DNA from: Novosphingobium sp. SG919
GTDB taxonomy: Bacteria > Pseudomonadota > Alphaproteobacteria > Sphingomonadales > Sphingomonadaceae
Direction: 5' to 3'
DNA: 64,000 nt
Assembly: GCF_012932495.1 (NCBI RefSeq)
Contig: NZ_JABCNG010000001.1
Span: 868,001 to 932,000 of the forward strand
Both the position numbers and the translations under genes were made by a program. The notes beneath the pieces are model-generated. The model had not been told where the DNA came from. It did not search any database and saw only the letters and a program-made list of their open reading frames with translations. Below, in pieces: positions 44,261-54,668 of this stretch (positions are counted from its first letter, which is position 1; each line of letters begins with the position of its first letter).

Positions 44261-46123
44261 TCAACGCGCCGCCTGTTCCGCTATCCAGTCTCGCACTTTG
44301 CTTTCCAGCACCGGCAGCGGAAGCGCGCCGCTGCCCAGGACTTGCGCATGAAACGCGCGCAAGTCGAAGCGGGCGCGCAGGCGCGCCTCGGCCTCGCCGC
44401 GCAGGCGCTGGATGGTCAGGGCGCCGATCTTGTAGGCCACGGCCTGGCCGGGATCGGCGATATAGCGATCCACTTCCGCCTGGGCGTCACTGCGGCCCAT
44501 GCCGGAATTGGTCAGCATATAGTCCAGCGCCTGTTGCCGGCTCCAGCCCTGGCTGTGCAGCCCGGTATCGACGACCAGGCGCATGGCGCGCAGCATCTCG
44601 TCGTCCAGCGTGCCCCAGTGCTGCATCGGATCGTCGAAGAGCCCCATGGGATAGCCCAGCGTTTCGGCATAGAGCGCCCAGCCTTCGACATAGGCGGTGT
44701 TGCCGCCATAGCGCTGGAAATCGGGCAGGTTCGGATTCTCCTGCGCCAGGCTGATCTGGAAATGGTGGCCCGGTGCGCCTTCGTGCAGATAGAGCGTGGC
44801 AATGCCGGTCAGAAACCGGCTCTTGAGATCGAACGTGTTGTAATAGAACACGCCCGGCCGGGTGCCGTCGGCGCTGCCGGGGCTATAGCTGCCGCCCGCC
44901 TCGAACCGCGCGCGATAGGCGGGGTGCGGCAGGATCAGCAGCGGCGTGCGTGGCATGGTCACGAAAAAGCGCGGCGCCTGGGCCGCCACCACTTGGGCCA
45001 CACGCCGATAGCCTTGCGCCAGATCTTCGGCCTTGCGCGGATGATAGCGTGGGTCGACACGGATCGCATCGAAGAACGCACGCAGCGGCCCGGCAAAGCC
45101 CAACTGTCGCTTCACCGTATCCATCTCGGCCTGGATGCGCGCCACTTCGGCCAGGCCCAGGGCATGAACCTGCGCAGGATCGAGATCGAGCGTGGTGTGA
45201 TGGTGCAGCAGGGCGCGATAGAGCGTCGCGCCGCCGGGCAGGGCGGCCAGGCCCACGCTCTCGCGCGTGGCGGGCAGATATTCGTCGGCCAGGAACGCGC
45301 GCAGGGTGCGATAGGCTGGATAGACTGCCTCGACCGTGGCGGCGCGATATTCGGCGCGCAGGCGCGTGCGGGCGAGCACGGCGGTCTTGCCCCCGCCTTT
45401 GCCGCTTTCGGCCAGGCCCAGCGGCTGTTGCGCCGGGCTCATGAACAGGGAGTGTTCGGGCGGGCGGGCCAGCAGTGCGTCGATCTGCCCGATCAGCGTT
45501 TCGACCACGGCACGGGGGCTGGTTACCCCGCGCGCCAGGCCTTCGCGATAGCGCGCGATCGCGGCGGCAAAGACCTGGGGCAGCGCGCGGTCGCGCGCCA
45601 GGTTGGCGGCGTGATCGGCTGCGGTTTCCAGCGAGGCCGGCCCGCCGGCAGAAGCCAGGCCGGGATATTCCACCTGCAACCCGCCCACCGGGTTGAGCGG
45701 CATCATCGCCAGCATATCGGCCACCTCGGGCGAGAGCATGGCCTGTTCATCGTCGAGCACCGCGGCATAGGCCCGGGCCGAGATGCGGTGCGGGGCATCG
45801 AGCGTGGCCAGGTCGATCCGCGCCAGGGCATCGCGCGCGGCCGCGTTGCGCGCGCGCTGCATCGTGGTGAGCGCCGGATCGAACACCATGCGAAAGCTGC
45901 TGGCGGCAAGCGGTTCGCCCCGTTCGAGCGTATCGAGCGGGTCAAGCGCACGGCGGGCTGCGTCGTCCTGCGCCAGCAGCGCATCGAGCGCGGCATTGGG
46001 CGAAACGGTGGTGGAAGCCGGCGCCGAAGCCGGAGCGGGCTGGGTGATCTGGGCCTTGGCCCCAACCGGAGCGCCGACCAGCGCAAGCAGCAACAGGGCA
46101 TGAAGCGGCCGCGTCGCGGGCAT
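44261..46123 (-). CDS. DUF885-family exported metallohydrolase
   Basis: A 620-residue protein with a signal peptide ('PLHALLLLALVGAPVGAKAQ'). The DUF885 signature 'LYLHEGAPGHHFQISLA' provides an HExxxGHH-type metal site, with 'AYVEGWALYAETLG' holding a further Glu. DUF885 proteins are predicted zinc-dependent peptidases or esterases of the periplasm. The ATG overlaps the stop of the upstream dioxygenase gene in TGATG, so expression is coupled. The N-terminus is Ala/Pro-rich after the signal. Substrate unknown. Confidence 0.85.
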   Translation of the reverse strand: MPATRPLHALLLLALVGAPVGAKAQITQPAPASAPASTTVSPNAALDALLAQDDAARRALDPLDTLERGEPLAASSFRMVFDPALTTMQRARNAAARDALARIDLATLDAPHRISARAYAAVLDDEQAMLSPEVADMLAMMPLNPVGGLQVEYPGLASAGGPASLETAADHAANLARDRALPQVFAAAIARYREGLARGVTSPRAVVETLIGQIDALLARPPEHSLFMSPAQQPLGLAESGKGGGKTAVLARTRLRAEYRAATVEAVYPAYRTLRAFLADEYLPATRESVGLAALPGGATLYRALLHHHTTLDLDPAQVHALGLAEVARIQAEMDTVKRQLGFAGPLRAFFDAIRVDPRYHPRKAEDLAQGYRRVAQVVAAQAPRFFVTMPRTPLLILPHPAYRARFEAGGSYSPGSADGTRPGVFYYNTFDLKSRFLTGIATLYLHEGAPGHHFQISLAQENPNLPDFQRYGGNTAYVEGWALYAETLGYPMGLFDDPMQHWGTLDDEMLRAMRLVVDTGLHSQGWSRQQALDYMLTNSGMGRSDAQAEVDRYIADPGQAVAYKIGALTIQRLRGEAEARLRARFDLRAFHAQVLGSGALPLPVLESKVRDWIAEQAAR

Positions 46124-46788
46124 CAATTCCACGGGCGCGACCGATACCACTTGGTCAGCACGTATTTCACGCCCCGGATAACCGGCGTGCCGGCATGGAG
46201 GCTCTTGGCATTGGGGCGGCCATCGGGGGACATGTTGTTCCAGATCAGCAGGGCACCCTGCTGGGGCGGGATCGACAGGTTCACTTTGGGAAAGTCGGTC
46301 GAGCCGCCTTCCTCCACCGCGTTGAGATAGGCCATTGCCGTCCAGCTGCGCTGGCCGCCGTTGCGCATTTCCTCCGCCCACATCGGGTCAGACGGGCGGA
46401 AATGATCGAAGTGCGCCTTGAATTCCTGGCCCGGCGTATAGCGTTGGCCCTGGATGGTTTCGCCATAGGCGGGGTCGAGGCCGATCAGGTCGTCGATCCG
46501 GCGCTGCAACATGCGAATGAACGGATCGTGCGGATTGACGTCGCCGCTATAGCTCGTGCGGCCACCATCGTTGCTGTAAGTATCCGACGGGCGCGCCACG
46601 GAATCGACAACCCCGATCAGGCGCTCGCATTCGGCGCGGGTGAAGAATTCGCCCACGGCATAGATCTCGAAATCTTCGACGGGAATGCGGTAGGCGGCCG
46701 GATCTGCATCGAGTCGCGCGCGGACCTGGCTACCGATGCGCTTGAGGTCGGCCATGTCAGGATGACGGTCGGAACGGAACAAAACCAT
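46123..46788 (-). CDS. Prolyl-4-hydroxylase-like 2OG-Fe(II) oxygenase
   Basis: A 221-residue dioxygenase. The iron facial triad is His126-x-Asp128 ('KAHFDHF') and His198 ('KSLHAGTPV'), with Lys208 as the 2-oxoglutarate binder; 'GGSTDFPKVNLSI' and 'LIWNNMSPDG' are typical P4H blocks. It would hydroxylate proline or a related residue of a protein or peptide. The start is uncertain: ATG 46788 is used; ATG 46755 or an upstream TTG are alternatives, none with a good ribosome site. It is coupled to the DUF885 gene by TGATG. Confidence 0.85.
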   Translation of the reverse strand: MVLFRSDRHPDMADLKRIGSQVRARLDADPAAYRIPVEDFEIYAVGEFFTRAECERLIGVVDSVARPSDTYSNDGGRTSYSGDVNPHDPFIRMLQRRIDDLIGLDPAYGETIQGQRYTPGQEFKAHFDHFRPSDPMWAEEMRNGGQRSWTAMAYLNAVEEGGSTDFPKVNLSIPPQQGALLIWNNMSPDGRPNAKSLHAGTPVIRGVKYVLTKWYRSRPWN

Positions 46789-46881
46789 GATCGGATCGTC
46801 ATGACGCAAGGGCGCGATGGCGGCAAGCCGGCTTGGCCGAATGCCAGGAAAACCCGGTGGAATTCGAGTTCACCAAGTTTT

Positions 46882-46896
46882 GGTCCGATGTGGACC
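46882..46896. promoter_or_regulatory. Short palindrome GGTCC-N5-GGACC upstream of a winged-helix gene
   Basis: It sits in the divergent gap between the dioxygenase and the winged-helix gene, within TTTTGGTCC...GGACCGAAA. It could be an operator; evidence is only the symmetry and position. Confidence 0.3.
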
Positions 46897-47036
46897 GAAA
46901 TCGTTGATAATTCATGCGAAATATTGTCGATAGTGGGTTATTGCAAGATGTAGTTAACCTGAAGCTGTCCTGCGGTTGGGGCCTGGGGGGCCCAACAGAA
47001 GGCCTCGCGAAACCAACGGTGTCAACTGTGCCGCAC

Positions 47037-47462
47037 ATGTCATTCGCGCCTGCACTCCCCTTAGACAGTAAAGCCATTCCTGATCTGGGAGGTCGCGTTC
47101 CTTTGGATGCCCTAGTCGATGTCGAGGCGGAGGCCTTCCGCGTTGCCAAGGCGCTTTATGCGCTCCGCCGTCGCCGCGACGGGGCTACGCCGGTCAAAGG
47201 CCTGTTTGGAGAGCCGGCCTGGGACATTCTGCTCGACTTGTTCATCGCCTACAACAGCGGGACGGAACTGCAGGTTTCGAGCGTGTGCGTGGAAGCGGGC
47301 GTGCCTTCGACCACGATCCTGCGCTGGATCGCCCGGCTTGAGCGCGAGGGCTTGCTCTATCGCCAGGCCGATACCGGCGACTTGCGCCGTCGCTATGTCA
47401 GGCTGACGAACGACGGGCTGACCATGATGCGCAATATCCTCACGGCCATCGGCACGATCTGA
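47037..47462 (+). CDS. Winged-helix (MarR-like) DNA-binding protein
   Basis: A 141-residue protein. Residues about 60-135 form a winged helix: 'SSVCVEAGVPSTTILRWIAR' as the helix-turn-helix, 'LEREGLLYRQADTGDLRRRY' as the wing, and 'LTNDGLTMMRNIL' as the last helix. This resembles MarR/PadR-like regulators without an effector domain. ATG 47037 is used as the start; the frame is open to 46914, but that stretch looks non-coding. It has a palindrome upstream. Targets unknown. Confidence 0.7.
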   Translation: MSFAPALPLDSKAIPDLGGRVPLDALVDVEAEAFRVAKALYALRRRRDGATPVKGLFGEPAWDILLDLFIAYNSGTELQVSSVCVEAGVPSTTILRWIARLEREGLLYRQADTGDLRRRYVRLTNDGLTMMRNILTAIGTI

Positions 47463-47556
47463 CCAACACGAAAACGGCGCATGGCCTTTCTATGGCCACG
47501 CGCCGCTTGCCAGGTCAACGGGGCCAACCCACCGGGCTGGCCCCGCCTTAACCATC

Positions 47557-48498
47557 TTACCAGAAGAAATCGTAGATCACGTCCACGACTTGGCCGGTAT
47601 AGGTATCGATCAGGACCACGTCGTCATAATAGCGCACCCAGCGATAGGGCGGGTAGGCCGGCGGCAGGCGATAGGCCCACGGATCGGTGATCCAGTACTG
47701 CTGCGAGAAGAACGGCGCACCCAGATAGATGCCGATATTCAAGCGGTTGTAGCGATAGTTCGGCAGCGGGGCGAAATAGCGCGGGCCGCGGAACAAGTCG
47801 CGGTGGCCATTGCGCCAACCCTGCCAGTCATACCGGCGATCCTGGCGCCAGTCGCCCCGCCACGGGCTGCGATCGTTGTTCCAACCCGGACGACCCGGTC
47901 CGCGATCGTTGTTCCAGCCGGGACGGCCAGGGCCACGGTCGTTGTTCCAACCAGGGCGACCCGGCCCGCGGTTGTCATTCCAACCGGGGCGATCCGGCCC
48001 GCGGTTGTCGTTCCAGCCGGGACGGCCGGGACCGCGATCGCCACCCTGCCAACCGGGCTGCGGCACGGGGCGGGTTGACGGGTTGCCGCCGCCGGGCCGA
48101 TCGCCGCCGGGACGGTCGCCACCCGGACGCCCGTTGCCGTTGTTCCACGAAGGCTGCGGCGCCTGGCCCGGTTGGGGTACGGCATGGCCGCCGCGCCAGC
48201 CGCCGGGCTGGTTCTGATAACCGCCGCCAAAGCCGCCCTGCGGACCGCGGGGAGGCTGCGCCTGGGGTGGCGCCTGGGGTGCGGGGCGTGCCTGTTCGCC
48301 GCGCGGGGCGCCGCCACCGCCGCCGGGGAAGCCCCCGCCGCGGTTGCCGCCGCCACGATTTTCACCACCACCGCGGTTTTCACCGCCGCGATGCTCGCCG
48401 CGTTCCTGGGCAAAGGCCGTGGCCGGAATGGCGGCGGCCAGAGTGGCGACGGCCAGGGCCGCGCCGATCTTCGATTTCCACTTGCTGCTGGCGGCCAT
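47557..48498 (-). CDS. RcnB-like exported protein with a Gly/Arg/Pro-rich repeat region
   Basis: A 313-residue protein with a signal peptide (KIGAALAVATLAAAIPATAF). A long low-complexity region (about 30-220), rich in Gly, Arg, Pro, Asn and Trp, contains five near-identical 11-residue units of the form RGPGRPGWNND. The C-terminal part, about 90 residues ('NYRYNRLNIGIYLGAPFF', 'DDVVLIDTYTGQVVDVIYDF'), matches the RcnB (nickel/cobalt homeostasis) domain. RcnB in E. coli is a small periplasmic protein; this one is extended by the repeats. The start at 48498 follows GGAG. Metal specificity is not visible. Confidence 0.82.
   Translation of the reverse strand: MAASSKWKSKIGAALAVATLAAAIPATAFAQERGEHRGGENRGGGENRGGGNRGGGFPGGGGGAPRGEQARPAPQAPPQAQPPRGPQGGFGGGYQNQPGGWRGGHAVPQPGQAPQPSWNNGNGRPGGDRPGGDRPGGGNPSTRPVPQPGWQGGDRGPGRPGWNDNRGPDRPGWNDNRGPGRPGWNNDRGPGRPGWNNDRGPGRPGWNNDRSPWRGDWRQDRRYDWQGWRNGHRDLFRGPRYFAPLPNYRYNRLNIGIYLGAPFFSQQYWITDPWAYRLPPAYPPYRWVRYYDDVVLIDTYTGQVVDVIYDFFW
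47870..48036 (-). repeat. Tandem 33-base repeats inside the RcnB-like gene
   Basis: Five in-frame copies of a 33-base unit encode RGPGRPGWN(N/D)(D/N), one copy reading RGPDRPGW. Codons differ slightly between copies, mostly synonymously. The number of units could vary between strains by slippage. Confidence 0.8.
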
Positions 48499-48662
48499 GG
48501 CCGTCTCCCTTGGTTCACCTACTCGAAACGTCGGGCGGTGGCGGTTTGTTTCCCATCGCTTGCTGATGTTTCTAAACCTGCGCCGCTGTCGCATCGCTGA
48601 ACCGGCTTGGTGCCCCCACGTTCATCTTGGCAGACCCCGGCCGTCCGCGCCACAGCGCTGCG

Positions 48663-49244
48663 ATGGACAGCCTGGAACAGACGATCGCCGACGCGCAGGC
48701 CCGGTTGGAAGCGGCCGTTGCCGATCGCACTGCGGCGATGCATGCGCCGGTGGTGGGCACGCCCGATGGCGAAATGCGGATCATGGTTTTGCGTGCGGTG
48801 GGCCCGGCGCTGTCGGCGCTGCGCTTCCACACCGATGCGCGCAGCCCCAAGGTGATGACGGTTGCCACGCATGGCCGTGCCAGCGTGCTCGCCTATGACC
48901 CTGTCGCGCGCGTGCAATTGCGTTTGTCTGGTCCGGCGCGAATCGAGCAAGCGGGGCCGACGGCGGATGCGGCATGGGACAAGGCCGCTGCGTTCAGCCG
49001 GCGTTGCTACCTGGCCGAGGCCGGCCCCGGCGCACCGCTCGATGCACCGGGCAGCGCTTTGCCCGCCGATCTCCTTGCCCGCCGGCCCACCCTGGCGGAA
49101 ACGGAGGCCGGCCGGGCCGCCTTTGCCGTCCTGCTGGTAGAGCCGGAGACCCTCGATTGGCTCAGGCTCGATGCCCATGGGGGCGTGCGGGCGCGGTTCG
49201 CGCGCGGGCCGCAGGGTTGGGAAGGGGGTTGGGTGGCGCCTTAG
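48663..49244 (+). CDS. Pyridoxamine-5'-phosphate-oxidase-like flavoprotein
   Basis: A 193-residue protein with the split-barrel flavin fold: 'GEMRIMVLRAVGPALSALRF', 'HTDARSPKVMTVATHGRASV' and 'LAYDPVARVQLRLSGPARI' are the FMN-contact strands of PNPOx-like proteins, and 'LDWLRLDAHGGVRARFARG' is the C-terminal block. It is probably an FMN-binding oxidoreductase; true PdxH catalytic residues cannot be confirmed. ATG 48663 is preferred over an upstream TTG, though the ribosome site is weak. Confidence 0.8.
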   Translation: MDSLEQTIADAQARLEAAVADRTAAMHAPVVGTPDGEMRIMVLRAVGPALSALRFHTDARSPKVMTVATHGRASVLAYDPVARVQLRLSGPARIEQAGPTADAAWDKAAAFSRRCYLAEAGPGAPLDAPGSALPADLLARRPTLAETEAGRAAFAVLLVEPETLDWLRLDAHGGVRARFARGPQGWEGGWVAP

Positions 49245-49262
49245 GGGGGTGCGGCTGGTTTC

Positions 49263-49311
49263 CACCACGCCCGGCCCGATCCTCTTCGCAAGGAGCGGGC
49301 CGGGGGTGGTG
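49263..49311. repeat. Palindrome of the same family as 25492-25586
   Basis: CACCAC-CCCGGCCCG-TCCT pairs with AGGA-CGGGCCGGG-GTGGTG around a short loop, and the right arm continues GGGGGTGGTGCGAACCCT, identical to the copy between cobT and cysS. Confidence 0.7.
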
Positions 49312-49328
49312 CGAACCCTAGCGCAACC

Positions 49329-51008
<1,680 letters not shown>

Positions 51009-51119
51009 CGAAGGGTCCTTGCGCGAGACGGAACGTTTGGCAAAACGTGCTAAATTGCCCCGCGCTCTACAGGGCGCGCGTGGGCCGCGCAAGCGTGTGC
51101 CGGGCAGGCCGGTGGCGCG

Positions 51120-52742
51120 TCAGGCTGCCTCGGCCGGGCCTGGCGCCAGGGCAAAGGCCTGGGGCCCGAGGACTTCCCATGTCTGGTTGGCGCGGCAACG
51201 GATCGTGGCCGCGGGCAATTGCCGGCTGGTCCCTTGGGCGCGCAGGGACTGGAGCGGGACGCGCTCGACCGAACAGAGCATGTCGGCCAGGAACGCGCGG
51301 CGTTGGCCTTCCATGCCGACCACGACCATGATCGCGGCCGCCGTGCTCGCTTCGCACGGGCAACCCAGCCGGGCGCCCAGGTCGATCAGCGGGGTGGGCC
51401 TGTCGCGATGCAGGAACACGCCGGACAGCGGGAATTGCCCGGCGACCGAAAGCATCGGCTGTTCGCCCGGCAAGACCGCCTCGACCGCCGCCAGTGGCAG
51501 GGCATAGCGGGCCTGGCCCAGGCGGAACGTCAACCACGCGTCGCCGGTGCCGGTCACCGCGCCGGTGATCGCATCGGCAGCGGCGGCCGATGCTGCCGCC
51601 GAAGCCGTCTTGCCCAGGCCAGCGGCACCCGCCACGGCATCGGCCGGGCTGGCCAGCGGCACCTGCATGGCCGATACTTCGACCAGCCGGGGATCGCCAG
51701 CAAGCGCGGTGGGCTCGAGATGCAGCACGGGTTGCCCGGCCACATCGACCAGGGCATGGGCGCCACCCGCGCCCCCCACGCCGATCGTGCCCAGCGGCGC
51801 GGGGGCATGGCGCGGCAATTGGCGGATATCGTCGACCCCGTCGATCAGCAGCGCGACGCGCGCGCTGGCGCCGCTGCGGTCCTGCGGCTCGCCGGCTGAC
51901 GTGCCGACGTGGATGACCACGGCGGCACTGCGCCCCACGGTGCGGCCGATGCTGCCGATGCCGATCAGGCGCAACGTGTCCACCGCGGGCACGGCCAGGC
52001 CGTTCCACCCCAGCGTGCCGAGCCACAGCTCGTTCTCCACTGGCGGCGTTGCCAGCGCGGATTCGGGCAGGGTTGCCACGATGGCGTGGGCATCGAGCGC
52101 CAAGCGCTGCCCGCCGGCGCGAAACACCAGGCACGTGGCACGATCGCCACTCCGGTCGCTCAGCCGGTGGCCTGGCTCGTCTGCCTGGGCGGCCGAAGCG
52201 CCCTGGTGTTGGGCCTGGCTCTGGCGCTGCCCTGCCAGACTGTCGGGCACCATTGGCAGGCCGGGCATCGCGGTCAGTTGCGCAATGTCGAGCACCACGC
52301 CGCGCGTTGCGCCGTGCAGGAAGCCGGCGGCCGACAGGCGGTGCAGCGGTGCATCATCGGGATAGTGCAGGGCCCCCAGCGCCGTTGCCGGCAAGCGGGC
52401 AATACCATCGATCGCGTCGAGCAGGATGCCCGTGACGCGGCCTTCGTGGCGCAGGATCGTCACGATGCCGTCGGCCGCCTGCGCCGGTCCCAGGCCCAGC
52501 AGCAACCCCATGTCGATCACCGGAATGATCGCGCCGCGCACTTCGATGGCACCGGCCAGGTCTGGCCGGGTCACGGGAAACGGCAGCAGGGTGGCCGGGC
52601 GCGGCACCACTTCGCGGATCGCGGCCGCCTGGATCGCCAGGGTGATGCCGGCCACCTGCAGCAAGCCGTGCAGCCCGCCCGCCGGGCCTGCCCCTTGTCC
52701 CTCGGCAGCGGGCGCTGGCGCCGCGCGATCAGGCAGGTTCAT
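51120..52742 (-). CDS. Protein with three CheW-like domains
   Basis: A 540-residue protein made of three CheW folds at about 25-150, 205-345 and 400-530. Each repeats the 'F.....yALp...V.eV' entry strand and the 'G.i.lRG.iiPviDl' loop ('[20 protein letters not shown]', '[14 protein letters not shown]', '[18 protein letters not shown]'). Ala/Gly-rich linkers separate them. CheW couples receptors to the CheA kinase; multi-CheW proteins may scaffold arrays. Its start overlaps the end of the soluble chemoreceptor gene by 14 bases, so the two belong together. No CheA is in the window. Confidence 0.82.
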   Translation of the reverse strand: MNLPDRAAPAPAAEGQGAGPAGGLHGLLQVAGITLAIQAAAIREVVPRPATLLPFPVTRPDLAGAIEVRGAIIPVIDMGLLLGLGPAQAADGIVTILRHEGRVTGILLDAIDGIARLPATALGALHYPDDAPLHRLSAAGFLHGATRGVVLDIAQLTAMPGLPMVPDSLAGQRQSQAQHQGASAAQADEPGHRLSDRSGDRATCLVFRAGGQRLALDAHAIVATLPESALATPPVENELWLGTLGWNGLAVPAVDTLRLIGIGSIGRTVGRSAAVVIHVGTSAGEPQDRSGASARVALLIDGVDDIRQLPRHAPAPLGTIGVGGAGGAHALVDVAGQPVLHLEPTALAGDPRLVEVSAMQVPLASPADAVAGAAGLGKTASAAASAAAADAITGAVTGTGDAWLTFRLGQARYALPLAAVEAVLPGEQPMLSVAGQFPLSGVFLHRDRPTPLIDLGARLGCPCEASTAAAIMVVVGMEGQRRAFLADMLCSVERVPLQSLRAQGTSRQLPAATIRCRANQTWEVLGPQAFALAPGPAEAA

Positions 52743-54459
52743 GGGCGGTGGCCGCCAGTTCCTGGATCAGGGTGACGATGTTGCGGGCCACTTCGTCCTG
52801 CGCCAGCGCCGAACGGGTGATCACTTCGATGGCGGTGCTGGTATCCCCCACGCTGGCGGCAATCGCGCTGAACGCGCTTTGCGCCGCCTGGGCGCGCTCG
52901 GTGCCCATGCCGATGCGCACCAGGCTTTCCTCGATCAGGCGGCTGATGTCGCGCGCGGCGGTGCTGCTGCGCTCGGCCAGCTTGCGCACTTCGCCGGCCA
53001 CCACGGAAAAGCCGATGCCGTGTTCGCCCGCGCGCGCCGCCTCGATTTCGGCGTTGAAGGCCAGCAGGTTGGTCTGCCCGGCAATTTCCGAAATCACCCG
53101 CACGATCTCGGCAATGCCGGTGGCTGATTTCTGGATCAGCTCGATCGATTCCAGCGCGGACTTGAGCGCCACGCCACCTTCATCGGCTTTCATCTCGGTC
53201 TGGTTGGCCAGCTTGTTGGCGGTTGCGGTGGAGCGGTTGATCTCCTCGATCGTGCGGCCCAGCCGATCGGCGACGCCGGCGGTTTCCTGCGATCGTGCGG
53301 CGATCTTCTGTTCCAGTTGCACCTGCTCGGTCACGTCGGTGGCGTATTTGACGATGCGGCGCGGCTTGCCGCGCAAGTCGAGCACCGGGTTGTACGTGGC
53401 CTGGATCCACACGTCGCGGTTGTGCTTGCCCACGCGGTGAAAGCGGCCGGACTGGAACTGGCCCTGGTTCAACGAAATCCAGAAATCGGCATATTCGCGG
53501 GTGCGCACGTATTCGGGCAGGCAGAACATGGCGTGGTGCTGGCCGATGATCTCGCGCGGGGAATAGCCCATGACCGACAGGAAGTTGTCGTTGGCGGTGA
53601 TCACGTTGCCATCCAGATCGAATTCCACCACCGCCATGGCGCGATCGATCGCTTCCAGCTTGGCTTCGTATTCGGCCGTGGCCAGCCGCTGGGCCGTGAT
53701 GTCATAGGCGATCTTGAGAATGCGCTGCAGCCTGCCGTCGGCCCCGCGGATGGGGGTGTAGGAGGCATGCACCCAGATATCGGACTCGTTCTTTCCGAAA
53801 CGCTTGTAGGCGCCGTGGCACGATTGGCCGCGGCGCAGCGTGTTCCACAGTTCGCGATAGGCATCCGACGACGCCGTCTCGGCATCGCAGAACAGCGTAT
53901 GCTGCTCGCCCAGCACTTCATCCAGGGTATAGCCGGTCAGCTTGAGGTAGTTTTCGTTGGCAGCCAGCACCTGGCCGTCCATGTTGAATTCCACCAGCGC
54001 CACGGCGTGGTCCAGTGCGTCCAGCTTGGCTTCGGCATCGAAGCGGGCCAGGCCGTCGCGGCTGATGTCGATCCCCACCGCCAGGATCCGGGCCGGGGTG
54101 CTGTCATCGGCGTCGAGCCGGGAAAACGCCAGGCGCACCCAGGCCGGTTCGCGGTCTCCCACCGCCAGGCGCACGGCCGTGACCTGGGCGTGCCCATCGG
54201 CCGCCCGCTGCCAGAATGCCGGCGCGGCGCTGTCTTCGACCGCGCCCTTGTGGCACAGGTTGACATAGCGCCGCCCGACGAGGTCTTCGGGCCGCTCGCC
54301 GAGCAGTCGCGCGAAATTCTCGTTGGCGCTCACCAACTGGCCGTCGGCGGTGAATTCGCACAGCAGCAGGGCGCGCTCCATCGCCGTGATGCGGGCTTGG
54401 GCCGCGCCCTCTTGCGCGCGCTTGCGCTCGCTGGCGGAAATCGGTGTCTGGTCGGTCAT
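52729..54459 (-). CDS. Soluble chemoreceptor with three PAS domains
   Basis: A 576-residue methyl-accepting-type protein without membrane segments. Three PAS domains are seen at about 25-135, 145-258 and 265-380, the last two strongly repeated ('[16 protein letters not shown]'-like entry and 'KIAYDIT' or 'KYATDVT' exits). A signalling domain follows with the hairpin tip '[20 protein letters not shown]'. Its architecture resembles BdlA/Aer2-type cytoplasmic sensors of redox, oxygen or light. Start at ATG 54459. It overlaps the triple-CheW gene. PAS ligands cannot be read from the sequence. Confidence 0.9.
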   Translation of the reverse strand: MTDQTPISASERKRAQEGAAQARITAMERALLLCEFTADGQLVSANENFARLLGERPEDLVGRRYVNLCHKGAVEDSAAPAFWQRAADGHAQVTAVRLAVGDREPAWVRLAFSRLDADDSTPARILAVGIDISRDGLARFDAEAKLDALDHAVALVEFNMDGQVLAANENYLKLTGYTLDEVLGEQHTLFCDAETASSDAYRELWNTLRRGQSCHGAYKRFGKNESDIWVHASYTPIRGADGRLQRILKIAYDITAQRLATAEYEAKLEAIDRAMAVVEFDLDGNVITANDNFLSVMGYSPREIIGQHHAMFCLPEYVRTREYADFWISLNQGQFQSGRFHRVGKHNRDVWIQATYNPVLDLRGKPRRIVKYATDVTEQVQLEQKIAARSQETAGVADRLGRTIEEINRSTATANKLANQTEMKADEGGVALKSALESIELIQKSATGIAEIVRVISEIAGQTNLLAFNAEIEAARAGEHGIGFSVVAGEVRKLAERSSTAARDISRLIEESLVRIGMGTERAQAAQSAFSAIAASVGDTSTAIEVITRSALAQDEVARNIVTLIQELAATAHEPA

Positions 54460-54558
54460 TCCTGCAAACCCCCTCACGGCCGCTACTGCAGCCCGCGCCC
54501 CTGGCGCCATCCGCCTGCCGTCCTAGCCCAGGCGTGGTTGCCCGCGTTTAAGGGCCCC

Positions 54559-54638
54559 ACTGCGCATTTTTGCGCAGTATTGGCAGCATGGCCCGGACCA
54601 TTCCGGGCTTGATTATGTCAATTAAATAAGTAGACAAT
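54559..54638 (+). promoter_or_regulatory. Hairpin and candidate promoter upstream of metY
   Basis: ACTGCGCA-TTTT-TGCGCAGT (54559-54578) is a perfect 8-base hairpin. Further on, TTGATT (54609-54614) and GACAAT (54633-54638) are 18 bases apart, about 30 bases upstream of the metY start. Confidence 0.35.
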
Positions 54639-54668
54639 AGGAAAAGCCGTCTAGCAACCGAGGATGTC

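Noticed and set aside
47870..48036. CRISPR array
   Set aside because: The 33-base repeats are contiguous, in frame and without spacers; they encode protein repeats of the RcnB-like gene.
54579..54668. SAM-II-type riboswitch upstream of metY
   Set aside because: Such elements are common before met genes in alphaproteobacteria, but the conserved stem and pseudoknot sequence could not be found here.
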